From positions 1 to 23,923 of the forward strand of contig JALWJI010000023.1 in the NCBI GenBank assembly GCA_027081695.1: a stretch of DNA of 23,923 nucleotides, written 5' to 3'. Under the pieces are notes generated by a model. That model did not search any database, was not told where the DNA came from, and saw only the letters and a list, made by a program, of their open reading frames with translations. The position numbers were made by a program, and so were the translations under genes. Source of the stretch: Acidilobaceae archaeon. GTDB lineage: Archaea > Thermoproteota > Thermoprotei_A > Sulfolobales > Acidilobaceae. Below are positions 7,711 to 15,357 of the stretch, piece after piece; within the stretch, counting starts at the first letter, position 1, and the number at the start of each line of letters is the position of its first letter.

Positions 7711-9180
7711 GTGGTGTATACAGTGCCATCCGAGCCACCTAGAGAAAAATGGGCTAAAGAATATCCACGATGGTTTGACTGGATAATTGAAGAAGCTGAG
7801 ATCTATGATTATGGCAGATATCCAGTTAAAGGCATGGGCGTATGGATGCCTTATGGATTCCAGATAAGGAGAAGAATAATTGAGCTAATCAGGGATCTAC
7901 TAGACGCTAGGGGACACGAGGAAGTACTGTTCCCTATGCTTATACCCGAGATACTTCTGAGGCGTGAGACAGAGCACGTAAAGGGCTTCGAAGACGAGGT
8001 ATACTGGGTAACTCACGGTGGACTCAAGCCCCTTGACGTAAAACTAGCTCTCCGACCAACAAGCGAGACGAGTATCACGTATATGGAAACTTTCTGGATA
8101 AAGAGCTACAAGCAACTACCAAAGAAATACTATCAGATAGTAAGCATCTTTAGATACGAGACAAAGGCCACGAGGCCAATGATACGGTTGAGAGAAGTCA
8201 CGACCTTCAAGGAAGCACACACGGTACACGACAGTTTTGAAGACGCGGAGAGACAAGTCAGGGAAGCACTGGAAATATACCTTGAGTTCTTCGATCGCCT
8301 CGCTATACCATATATTGTGTCTAGAAGGCCTGAATGGGACAAGTTCGCAGGAGCCCTCTATACTATAGCGATAGACACCATAATGCCCGACGGAAGAACA
8401 CTCCAAATAGGAACAGCACACAACCTAGGACAGAACTTTACGAAGGCATTCGATTTCAAAATACAGCTACAAGACGAGAGCCTAGACTATCCATGGCAGA
8501 CAAGCTACGGAATAAGTGATAGAGTAGTAGCCACAGTAGTCTCAATTCACGGAGACGATAGAGGAACAGTCCTGCCACCAAACATAGCTCCAATACAAGT
8601 AGTAATAGTTCCTATACCGGCCAAAGACGAGGAATCGAAGAAACAAATCGATACACTACTAGACCAAGTAGTTAAGGCCTTGAAAGGAGCTGGTATAAGG
8701 GTAAAGGTAGACGATAGAGAAGAGATGCGTCCAGGAGCCAAATTCTTCTACTGGGAGACAAGAGGTGTACCAGTAAGAATAGAGATCGGCGCAAAAGAGG
8801 CCAAAGAGTCAAAACTCACACTAGTAAGGAGAGACACCCTTGAGAAGAAAACAATCGAGGCGGAAAACGTAGTAGTCGAGGTTCGCAAACTGTTCGACGA
8901 GATCTACAACAATCTCTACAAACGGGCATGGAATTATCTAAGACAACGTATCAAGAGAACAGACAACATCCAGGAAGCAAAAGACTGGATAAAAGACAGG
9001 AAAGGCGTAGTCGAACTACCATGGTGCGGCCACGAAGAATGCGCTCTAAAACTAGAAGAGGAACTGGAAGGTAAAGCACTCGGCACTCCCTGGCCGCTCG
9101 AATCGGCTCCAGAGACTGCTAAATGTCCCCTATGCGGTAGAAAAGCTATAACGTGGATGAGATACGCCAAGAGCTACTAG
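7711..9180 (+). CDS. proS: Prolyl-tRNA synthetase (archaeal/eukaryotic type)
   Basis: A 489-aa class II aminoacyl-tRNA synthetase that charges tRNA-Pro. The N-terminal 'REKWAKEYPRWFDWIIEEAE' start and 'VKGMGVWMPYGFQIRR' are typical of the archaeal/eukaryal type, which lacks the bacterial editing insert. Motif 2 is seen in 'SIFRYETKATRPMIRLREVT', followed by 'FKEAHT'. The anticodon-binding domain follows from about residue 290 ('PIQVVIVPIP'). The C-terminal zinc domain has C439, C444, C472 and C475 and ends in the conserved 'RYAKSY' with terminal Tyr. The start is GTG at 7711; a second GTG follows directly and is an alternative. S26e follows 61 bp downstream. Confidence 0.96.
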   Translation: MVYTVPSEPPREKWAKEYPRWFDWIIEEAEIYDYGRYPVKGMGVWMPYGFQIRRRIIELIRDLLDARGHEEVLFPMLIPEILLRRETEHVKGFEDEVYWVTHGGLKPLDVKLALRPTSETSITYMETFWIKSYKQLPKKYYQIVSIFRYETKATRPMIRLREVTTFKEAHTVHDSFEDAERQVREALEIYLEFFDRLAIPYIVSRRPEWDKFAGALYTIAIDTIMPDGRTLQIGTAHNLGQNFTKAFDFKIQLQDESLDYPWQTSYGISDRVVATVVSIHGDDRGTVLPPNIAPIQVVIVPIPAKDEESKKQIDTLLDQVVKALKGAGIRVKVDDREEMRPGAKFFYWETRGVPVRIEIGAKEAKESKLTLVRRDTLEKKTIEAENVVVEVRKLFDEIYNNLYKRAWNYLRQRIKRTDNIQEAKDWIKDRKGVVELPWCGHEECALKLEEELEGKALGTPWPLESAPETAKCPLCGRKAITWMRYAKSY

Positions 9181-9241
9181 CATCCCTGAAAGCTAGGATT
9201 TAATAACTAATATCCATAATAGCGTAGGATGGGTAGGGAAG

Positions 9242-9529
9242 ATGCCAAAGAAGAGGGAGAGCAGAGGAAGGAGAAAAGGTGCAAAGGGAAAAACAGGCAC
9301 TATACAATGCGATAACTGCGGTAGACTTGTACCCGCCGACAAAGCAATATGCGTGACCAGAATGTACAGCCCGGTTGATAGGGCGTTAGCAGAGGAACTA
9401 GAGAAAAGAGGTGCAATAATAACAAGATACCCAGTAACAAAGTGCTACTGTGTATCATGTGCGATACACTATGGTATAATAAAGATAAGGCCCGAAAAAG
9501 AAAGAAAGCCCAAGAGATTCGAGCTGTAG
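9242..9529 (+). CDS. rps26e: Small ribosomal subunit protein eS26 (S26e)
   Basis: A 95-aa basic ribosomal protein restricted to Archaea (mainly Crenarchaeota) and eukaryotes, located near the mRNA exit site of the small subunit. The N-terminus is a Lys/Arg-rich tail, followed by a zinc pair C23-x2-C26 in 'IQCDNCGRLVPADKAIC'. The second pair lies in 'TKCYCVSCAIHYGIIKIR' (C70 and C73, with C68 nearby). A TATA-like 'gatttaata' lies about 40 nt upstream, so the gene may have its own promoter despite following proS closely. Confidence 0.95.
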   Translation: MPKKRESRGRRKGAKGKTGTIQCDNCGRLVPADKAICVTRMYSPVDRALAEELEKRGAIITRYPVTKCYCVSCAIHYGIIKIRPEKERKPKRFEL

Positions 9530-9633
9530 GAACAGAATAGTAGTAAGTTCATCTCATAAAATTAGTCTCTCCGTAATTTCCCCGTATATTTTCTCTACAG
9601 GATTCATATTCAAAAACGTAGAATTCTTTACAT

Positions 9634-9647
9634 GGGGATAAATCCCC
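9634..9647. promoter_or_regulatory. Perfect palindrome upstream of a TATA box
   Basis: GGGGATAAATCCCC is an inverted repeat of 6 bp arms around AA. It lies directly upstream of the AT-rich TATA region at 9652-9665 that should serve the gene at 9685. The position suits a BRE-adjacent operator. It could also be a small terminator-like hairpin after S26e, though no T-run follows it. Confidence 0.35.
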
Positions 9648-9684
9648 TAGTGTATAATTTATAATACAACATGGAGGATTCATA

Positions 9685-10131
9685 GTGGGCCTAGTAGATG
9701 TACTGACAGGCTTAAAGTTAATAACTGACAGGATGTATGCTGTGCAGGTAGATTTCGTGATTGCAGGCCCGATAAACTTATGGGCGAGAGGGTTATTGAA
9801 GAATCCCCGGCCTCTATACGTTGTAATGGTATCCGACAAACACGATAACGTGGAGAGATCGTTGAAAGCACTGAGGATAAGAGCCGTTGAAACAGAATGG
9901 CCTGTAGAATACCAGCATATAGAATCCAATAGAATATTTTCCGGAGTTGTTGACAATGCATATAGAGTGGCACTAGTATCAGATCCCCTTAAGCTGGAAG
10001 CATTAGGAGAATATACTAGTGTAGAAAGCATAGCTAGAAGATCTAAAATAGTCCTGATAGAAGACAAACCCCTAAGGCTTGCTCCCATATGGGTCGAACT
10101 AAATCTCCATGAGGGAGAAAATAATGGCTAG
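9685..10131 (+). CDS. Conserved-looking protein of unknown function
   Basis: A 148-aa protein that I do not recognise. The start is GTG at 9685, fixed by a strong GGAGG at 9673-9677 with 7 nt spacing. An N-terminal helix is followed by 'VDFVIAGPINLWARGLL' and 'PRPLYVVMVSD', an alpha/beta pattern faintly like the opening of the nucleotidyltransferase fold (G-x3-L-x3-G-L), but the catalytic acidic pair of that fold is absent. Later strands alternate hydrophobic ('YRVALVSDP', 'KIVLIED'). There are no membrane segments and no cysteines. The stop overlaps the next gene by 8 bp (or 23 bp from its upstream ATG), so it is translationally coupled with the nuclease-fold protein and the two may form a functional pair. 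Confidence 0.75.
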   Translation: MGLVDVLTGLKLITDRMYAVQVDFVIAGPINLWARGLLKNPRPLYVVMVSDKHDNVERSLKALRIRAVETEWPVEYQHIESNRIFSGVVDNAYRVALVSDPLKLEALGEYTSVESIARRSKIVLIEDKPLRLAPIWVELNLHEGENNG

Positions 10132-10765
10132 ACATAAAAAGCTGAGGAGAGCTAGCGAATCGTACGCAGTATGGTTTCTGGAGGAGAACGGATACTCTGT
10201 TCTAGACGTAAACAGGCCCCTTAGAATCAACGACTTAGAGATATCCGACATAGATATAGTTGCCGAAAAAGACGGCGTAGTCTACGCAGTCGAAGTTAAA
10301 GCCGGACTAGCCGATGTTAACACTATTAGACAAGCAAAAGTAAATGCTGACCTTGCCGGATACAAGCCTATGGTCATAGCGAGAGGCATAGATGAAAAAG
10401 CACGCATTATATCCGATAAACTCGGCGTAGAGGTCATAGTTCTACCAGACATCCTATATGCAGGATTCGACGATCTCAAGCATGCAGTCAAGGAAGCAAT
10501 ATATGATTTCATCGAAGAATTCGTTGAACACGTTGACTGTAAGAACGCTATAAGTCAAATTGACATATTAACGAAACTGGCAGGTTCAAGCAATTTCAAG
10601 GATTTCGCAGAGAAACTAGGTCTATCCCTGGAAGAATCGGCTCGAGTTCTCTATAAGTTAAAGGAGCAAGGACTAATTCCTAAGGCAACATTCAGGAAAG
10701 CAAGATTTTATGCTAAAATACTAATAGTAATCTGCGGATCATTTATACAATATAAAGAGAGATAA
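10124..10765 (+). CDS. Predicted RecB-family endonuclease-fold protein with C-terminal HTH
   Basis: About 213 aa from the ATG at 10124, which has GAGGGAG 7-13 nt upstream. An in-frame ATG at 10109 would add five residues. The N-terminal 130 residues look like a PD-(D/E)XK nuclease: a Glu in the first helix ('RRASESYAVWFLEENGYSV'), then 'LEISDIDIVAEKDG' with the acidic metal ligand, then 'VVYAVEVKAGLAD' giving the E-x-K, then 'TIRQAKVNADLAGYKPMVIA'. This resembles predicted archaeal RecB-family endonucleases (COG4998-like). The remainder (about 140-200) is helical, with 'FAEKLGLSLEESARVLYKLKEQGLI' reading as a winged-helix DNA-binding segment. It overlaps the unknown gene upstream. A role in DNA repair or processing is inferred; no partner is visible. 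Confidence 0.72.
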   Translation: MARHKKLRRASESYAVWFLEENGYSVLDVNRPLRINDLEISDIDIVAEKDGVVYAVEVKAGLADVNTIRQAKVNADLAGYKPMVIARGIDEKARIISDKLGVEVIVLPDILYAGFDDLKHAVKEAIYDFIEEFVEHVDCKNAISQIDILTKLAGSSNFKDFAEKLGLSLEESARVLYKLKEQGLIPKATFRKARFYAKILIVICGSFIQYKER

Positions 10766-10771
10766 TTATAT

Positions 10772-10852
10772 TGTGCCCCGCCCCTGACACCGGCGCTCAT
10801 ATTGCCGAGGGCTCCTCGGATCCTTATATCGCGCCGGTTCATACAGCGGGGC
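10772..10852 (-). ncRNA. Candidate H/ACA box guide sRNA
   Basis: Read on the minus strand this is one GC-rich hairpin. The lower stem is GCCCCGC (10852-10846) with GCGGGGC (10781-10775), followed directly by ACA (10774-10772). Above it is an internal loop of 7 nt on each side, TGTATGA and GTCAGGG, suited to a pseudouridylation pocket. The upper stem is ACCGGCGC/GCGCCGGT (8 bp). Then come GA...GA positions forming tandem sheared pairs as in a K-turn, capped by CCGAGG-AGC-CCTCGG. The distance from the upper stem to ACA is 14 nt, matching the 14-16 nt rule of H/ACA RNAs. A minus-strand TATA box lies just upstream. If the pocket is right, the target would resemble CCCUGAC-UN-UCAUACA. I have not located a target in rRNA, and the assignment is structural only. 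Confidence 0.62.
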
Positions 10853-10868
10853 TAGTGTGCCCTGGCCA

Positions 10869-10879
10869 TTTATTATAAG
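10869..10879 (-). promoter_or_regulatory. TATA box for the H/ACA candidate
   Basis: On the minus strand 'cttataataaa' is centred about 22 nt upstream of the first base of the lower stem, close to the usual archaeal TATA-to-start distance. No protein gene starts on the minus strand between here and 10765, so this promoter makes sense only for a short RNA. Confidence 0.5.
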
Positions 10880-10923
10880 TTAGTGGTAGGACCTAATTAT
10901 TTCTAGTAATTCTGAATATAGTA

Positions 10924-11655
10924 TTAGGACGCAGTGTCATTGAGATGAAGTGTAACAGTCTTCCTAGTTCTCTTCTTCCCGCTTGATGTGACTGTTACTT
11001 GCTCATGTTCGATTCCCGAAATCTTGGACTTATAATATTTAGATAGACTCTTAGCAAGTTTTAGCGCTGATCCTCTATCTGAGAAATATACGTTTATTTG
11101 TTTCTTTATTCGTACGAGATCTACGAACGATCTTGACAGACCGAGCTTCAAGATTTCCATATAGATGTTGTTCTCGAGTTTGTCTGGGTCATACTTACCT
11201 CTTATTTGTAGTACAGTATCGTATTCGCCGCTGACACGTACTTTACACAGAGGGCATATACTCGGTCTTAATCGAATTGTTATAATTTTGATCTCTCTGA
11301 CTGGTACATCGTCTATGTCTGCTTTTATGTGTAGGCTTATTTTTGTGGACCAGTTGGGCATGGTCTCGTACTCGATTCTTTCCAGTTTTATATTCTTCGC
11401 GTAACTACCTGTTCTCATTGCATGATCGATACTCCGTCTAACTATGTAATAGGCAATATTATTGACGGCTTCGTGAAACGAGTGTACCTGTATCCATTTA
11501 CCTTTAATTCTAATACTGCCACAGTATCTACATATCTCGTATTCGTGTTTTTCCTCGATAGACAGAATCCCGTAATGCCTTACATAACATTCTGGACAGA
11601 GCCCTCTAACCACGACTTTGGTTTCGCGTCCACAGCTTGGGCATATCCTGGTCAT
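10924..11655 (-). CDS. NMD3-family ribosome biogenesis protein
   Basis: A 243-aa archaeal NMD3 homologue. Eukaryotic NMD3 is the adaptor for nuclear export of the 60S subunit; the archaeal protein presumably binds the large subunit during late assembly. Zinc-ribbon cysteines are visible at C5, C8, C20 and C23 ('ICPSCGR', 'GLCPECY') and at C42, C45, C134 and C137 ('ICRYCGS', 'ICPLCKV'). The body alternates strands and ends in a basic tail. It is shorter than the eukaryotic protein because the export-signal region is missing, as usual in archaea. A 'tgtataagg' element lies about 22 nt before the ATG at 11655, suggesting a leaderless message. FAU-1 lies upstream on the same strand. Confidence 0.87.
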   Translation of the reverse strand: MTRICPSCGRETKVVVRGLCPECYVRHYGILSIEEKHEYEICRYCGSIRIKGKWIQVHSFHEAVNNIAYYIVRRSIDHAMRTGSYAKNIKLERIEYETMPNWSTKISLHIKADIDDVPVREIKIITIRLRPSICPLCKVRVSGEYDTVLQIRGKYDPDKLENNIYMEILKLGLSRSFVDLVRIKKQINVYFSDRGSALKLAKSLSKYYKSKISGIEHEQVTVTSSGKKRTRKTVTLHLNDTAS

Positions 11656-11745
11656 TATACCTACAACACCTTATACACTAGAATCACTCATGATACCTAT
11701 GAAGAATAGAAGTACAACTAACCTGTAAATACGTTTGTAGTATAA

Positions 11746-13185
11746 TCAGTCATATTCGCTGTTTAGTTTATTTACTAGTTTCTCAGCAGTTTTTATCGCC
11801 ATGTGATATAGTTTCTCTGATATGAGGCCCTCGTTATATGCGTTATCGAGTTCTTCTCTATCTATTATTTCGGCCGGCTTTCCGACTTTCTTTATTACAT
11901 CAACAAGCAAATCGATGTATTTTATCTTTCCATGACCTATCTCAGGAGGAGTGTTAATATTTGCATAGACTCCCAATAGGTCACCGTCCTTCGTATAATA
12001 TTCGTGGATGAGATACCAGTTTCTTGTGTTTAGCTTGGTTACTGCCCTGTCGCCAGGTTCTTTCTCGAGGCCTAACCCGTCAAGGATGCCTGGCTTTGTG
12101 AATACTCGATCGAGCTCTACATCGATTGAATCATTAGTTACTCGTGCAGACACTAAGTTGAACGGTCCTAGTCTAATTGTTTTTCCATTTGGCTTGATAT
12201 GATCGAATAATATGCCTCTGTGCGACCTTTCGAGGAGAAAGTATGATATTGCAAGGCCGTTATCTGGAGAGGGTTTGCCAGTGAGTCTACTAGCGTTCTC
12301 GGCACAGTCCACGAGTAGGCTCTCGGTCTCCCCGAAACTTTTTAACGAGTGGTGATAGGTAATTGTTGGTCTTGCTTCCTTCCTATATTTGTCTAAGATT
12401 AGCTTTGCCACGCTCGGAAGAGTTAAAAATCCTAGGAATTCTCCTTGCCTTATAACGCTTAGCTGTGAGGGCGTGTTTTCCACGAGATCTTGTATTTCTC
12501 TTGTTAGTCTCTTTATCTCCTCCTCTATTTCTGGTGGTTTTCCGAGCCTGCTATTGCTCCGGAAATGAACATGATATTTGTCGAGATCAGCGGAGAATCC
12601 TGCAGTCATTAGGAGATCTGCTTTGAGGTCTGGGTCTTTGATATGCTCGCTAAAACTTACACCGCTTCCGGGATAGGAGACTATTACATAATCTCCGACT
12701 AGTCTTAGGCCTGGCTTTGCGATGATTTTCCCGTCAGGGCTATCATGTACAATGGTTATGTAGTAGTAGTCTCCAGGAGTTAGGTCACTACACTGGTCGC
12801 TTCTTACTATTATCTTCCTCTTATCGGGTAGTAGGTAGACGCATGTATTGTTTGTATGTTCTTGGAGCAGTGCTGATACTATGGTGTTGTTCCCGTATTT
12901 GCTTTTTTGTATTGTAACATACTCCAGCTCATTAATCAGTGTATTGAATACGGATTCTCCGGCTTTCCAAGGATAACCGAATACAAGTATTGTGTCTGGT
13001 TTATCTCCGAGACTCTTGACGGTAACGTGAGCGGGAGCCTCTATTGCTGGGATGTTGAGTTTTTGCTGTAGAACCTTGCTCATGTCTGCAATAATGTATC
13101 CCTTCCTATGTAACATTACTGTTAGAGCTGTCGCGTATATTCCTCTTATCCTAACCCTATAGACGCTCATTTCTTCGAACACCAT
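11746..13185 (-). CDS. FAU-1/AU-1 family RNA-binding protein (DUF402), RNase E/G-like
   Basis: A 479-aa protein. The N-terminal half is an RNase E/G-like S1-containing region: 'YRVRIRGIYATALTVMLHRKGY', 'ITIVHDSPDGKIIAKPGLRLVGDYVIVSYPGSGVSFS'. The C-terminal part (about 330-479) is a DUF402 domain: 'KPNGKTIRLGPFN', 'NWYLIHEYYTKDGDLLGVYANINTPPEI' and then 'IKYIDLLVDVI'. This architecture is that of archaeal FAU-1, reported to bind AU-rich RNA and to take part in 5S rRNA maturation. The ATG at 13185 has GGAG 6 nt upstream. With NMD3 downstream it forms an RNA/ribosome-biogenesis pair. Confidence 0.83.
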   Translation of the reverse strand: MVFEEMSVYRVRIRGIYATALTVMLHRKGYIIADMSKVLQQKLNIPAIEAPAHVTVKSLGDKPDTILVFGYPWKAGESVFNTLINELEYVTIQKSKYGNNTIVSALLQEHTNNTCVYLLPDKRKIIVRSDQCSDLTPGDYYYITIVHDSPDGKIIAKPGLRLVGDYVIVSYPGSGVSFSEHIKDPDLKADLLMTAGFSADLDKYHVHFRSNSRLGKPPEIEEEIKRLTREIQDLVENTPSQLSVIRQGEFLGFLTLPSVAKLILDKYRKEARPTITYHHSLKSFGETESLLVDCAENASRLTGKPSPDNGLAISYFLLERSHRGILFDHIKPNGKTIRLGPFNLVSARVTNDSIDVELDRVFTKPGILDGLGLEKEPGDRAVTKLNTRNWYLIHEYYTKDGDLLGVYANINTPPEIGHGKIKYIDLLVDVIKKVGKPAEIIDREELDNAYNEGLISEKLYHMAIKTAEKLVNKLNSEYD

Positions 13186-13322
13186 TCCTACTCCTAGTCT
13201 CTAGATAATTGACACTATACATGATGTCTGGAGAGACCATTGTATAAACCTAGATATTCATAGGTATTCACATCAGCATTCCTAATGGTTAATAAAATAA
13301 TGGGATATTAGACTCGGAGACC

Positions 13323-13598
13323 TTAATCCCTGACTGTTTCAAGAATGCTTATTGCTTGCCAGATCTTAGTTCTGGCATGGAACGGCATATTCGGATCTTG
13401 GCTTACCTCGTCTAAGGCGCTTATCGCGTTTGCTGCCCTTACAGCTGGCGAGAGGCTAAGATCTCTAAGATACGTTAATGCATTGGCAGCGGCTCGACGT
13501 ATGTTTCTAGGAACACCTGTATCGTTAACGATGCTTGCGAGAACCGCCATCGCCATCCTTATCTTTGCCTCATTGTCTAGAGGTGCTTGTGCGCTCAT
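13323..13598 (-). CDS. UPF0147 family protein
   Basis: A 91-aa all-helical protein matching the archaeal UPF0147 pattern: 'AVLASIVNDTGVPRNIRRAA', 'LSPAVRAANAISALDEVSQD', 'MPFHARTKIWQAISILETV'. Its function is unknown. The fold resembles short helical repeats. A GGAGGGA Shine-Dalgarno 8 nt before the ATG at 13598 fixes the start. It lies upstream of FAU-1 (137 bp gap with TATA-like stretches) and diverges from the GNAT gene. Confidence 0.9.
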   Translation of the reverse strand: MSAQAPLDNEAKIRMAMAVLASIVNDTGVPRNIRRAAANALTYLRDLSLSPAVRAANAISALDEVSQDPNMPFHARTKIWQAISILETVRD

Positions 13599-13740
13599 TT
13601 CATTATCCCTCCATTTAACGCCACATTTAACTAGTCTAAGCGTTCACAATTAAGATTTTACTTTTCCATGTTCAAAACAGTATAAAAGAGTTATAATAAA
13701 AGAACCTGTAAAATTAAATCAGAGTGAATGAGATGAATAT

Positions 13741-14637
13741 ATGCGCGGGCGTAGGGGATTGTCGAGACTAATTATCAGGGAGCTCTCAGATCCGTATGAG
13801 TTTATCGAGGCGGTAGAAGTTCAGAAAAGCGCGTGGAGAATGAACGATTATAGGGAGGCCGCTCCAGCACATTTACTTCGGGCTCTAGCAGACAATGGGG
13901 GGTTAGTCCTAGGCGCTTTTCTCGATAATAGACTTGTGGGGGTCTCGTATGGGTGGCCTGTATATAATGAATATTTCTACAGTCATGCAACAGGGGTAGG
14001 GTCTAACGTAAAGTATAAGGGTGTGGGTTTCGAACTGAAAGCCACTCAGCGCGCGAGAATACTCGAAAAATATGGCCTCGAAAAAGCGATGTGGACATTT
14101 GATCCATTACAGGGACTAAACTCTGTTTTTAACCTAGCCAAACTAGGCGCTATAGCCCGTATATATTTGCTCGACTATTATGGCGAGATACGTGATTCAA
14201 TAAACATCGGTCTTGGAACAGACCGGGTTAAGATAGAATGGTACTTGACAAGCCGTAGAGTACTCTCAAGACTCGAAAAACGCTGCAAGCCATCCCTAAG
14301 GAGACTCAATGATATGGAGCCAGTTATTTCAATAAAGTACTCGTTTATAGACAGCATACCTATACCAGATGATATCATGCCTGTTTCAAAGCTGCTAGAA
14401 AGAGATATCGTTATAGTACCTATACCAAGAAACGTCTCATCCCTAAGAGAGTACTCTAGAGAACTGCCGTCAAAATGGAGAATGGCCACTAGAGAAGTCT
14501 ATAAGACTCTTATAGAAGAAGGCTACGTGCTAGTCGATTCTATAAGATCAGAGAAATCAGGTATAGTCTATAATATTTTATGGCGTGCGGATCTGCGGGA
14601 TATACTAAGTGGAGAAGAGCCTTGGAGAGAATGCTAG
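13741..14637 (+). CDS. GNAT-superfamily acetyltransferase-like protein (COG3375 type)
   Basis: A 298-aa protein. Residues 10-170 carry a GNAT-like fold: 'LIIRELSDPYEFIEAVEVQKSAW', then strand 'GGLVLGAFLDNRLVGVSYG', then 'YFYSHATGVGSNVKYKGVGFELKATQR', where the acetyl-CoA pyrophosphate loop should lie, then 'MWTFDPLQGLNSVFNLAKLGA', the hallmark of the COG3375 group. The C-terminal 130 residues are specific to this group. Substrate is unknown. The start is ATG at 13741, with GAGATGA just before. Promoter-like 'agtataaaag' lies about 60 nt upstream. The stop overlaps the stop of the convergent DUF998 gene by 4 bp. Confidence 0.8.
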   Translation: MRGRRGLSRLIIRELSDPYEFIEAVEVQKSAWRMNDYREAAPAHLLRALADNGGLVLGAFLDNRLVGVSYGWPVYNEYFYSHATGVGSNVKYKGVGFELKATQRARILEKYGLEKAMWTFDPLQGLNSVFNLAKLGAIARIYLLDYYGEIRDSINIGLGTDRVKIEWYLTSRRVLSRLEKRCKPSLRRLNDMEPVISIKYSFIDSIPIPDDIMPVSKLLERDIVIVPIPRNVSSLREYSRELPSKWRMATREVYKTLIEEGYVLVDSIRSEKSGIVYNILWRADLRDILSGEEPWREC

Positions 14638-15224
14638 CATTCTCTAAGCCTAGATTTTGTGTAGAGCGCTATAATTACTGCATAGTCTATTATTAGAATA
14701 CCATAGGTCTCTATGACTGCTGCACTAGGCCATCCCACAAGTATTTCTACTAATAATGCTACCGGAAATGCTAGTATACTAGCCCATAACGCGGACTTAA
14801 CCAAATTATCTTTTATTTTCTTGTATATCCCGGACAATATAATTATCAGCGATATGTCTGCCTGGATAAAGAACCATGTAGACACGAACACGTGAGGACG
14901 CGTGCCCGAAGGATAAACTCCTATTAGTGCTAGGAAGACTCCAGCAAGCACCATATAGGACCAGCCAACGAGCTCAATATTATTTAATGGACAACTCATG
15001 CATCCTAGGCTAAACAGTATTATCATAGCACCTACTATCATAAGCCCATAATTGTAGAGCCCAGGGCAACAACTAATAGATCCTCCGAAATCACTGAATG
15101 CGTCCTTAGTAAATACAAACCATGAGCTGTTAAGGACCCAGGACGAAATGATGACAATCCAAGCGGCTATTACAGCAACGAACCCCACAAAGCATAGCTT
15201 CCTGCCTATATTTTTAGGATTCAT
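14634..15224 (-). CDS. DUF998 family membrane protein
   Basis: About 196 aa with six hydrophobic helices (roughly residues 10-32, 58-78, 83-103, 110-130, 139-162, 168-188). The 'DAFSDFGGS' after helix 1 and the 'GVYPSGTRPHVFVSTWFF' segment are the usual DUF998 marks. The function is unknown; an integral membrane location is clear. Of two in-frame ATGs (15230, 15224), the second has GGTG at the right distance (7 nt), so I prefer it. A 'SCCPG' and a 'CMSCPL' motif give four clustered cysteines on loops, which is not a general family trait that I know. Confidence 0.78.
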   Translation of the reverse strand: MNPKNIGRKLCFVGFVAVIAAWIVIISSWVLNSSWFVFTKDAFSDFGGSISCCPGLYNYGLMIVGAMIILFSLGCMSCPLNNIELVGWSYMVLAGVFLALIGVYPSGTRPHVFVSTWFFIQADISLIIILSGIYKKIKDNLVKSALWASILAFPVALLVEILVGWPSAAVIETYGILIIDYAVIIALYTKSRLREC

Positions 15225-15357
15225 TCTCATACACCACGTACTTGTTCATACCAGGTAATATCCATAGGAATCCCCTAGTAATAGGATATTTTTCGAAATA
15301 ATAATATTCTGTGGAGCCGATAGACCCTATAAGTGGAGGCACTTTGGTGGATGCACC

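Noticed and set aside
9549..10088. 179-codon minus-strand frame opposite the unknown protein
   Set aside because: Its Ser/Leu/Thr-rich composition is typical of an antisense shadow; the plus-strand gene has a strong Shine-Dalgarno and is coupled to its neighbour.
10775..10852. 7-bp closing stem suggesting a tRNA acceptor
   Set aside because: There is no T-loop, no anticodon stem of the right size and no CCA; the internal loop sizes and ACA fit an H/ACA RNA instead.
13240..13300. Box C/D-like motifs ('atgatgt', and on minus 'ctgatgtga') in the gap upstream of FAU-1
   Set aside because: Neither matches RUGAUGA fully and no CUGA is placed at guide distance with a closing stem, so a C/D sRNA is not supported.
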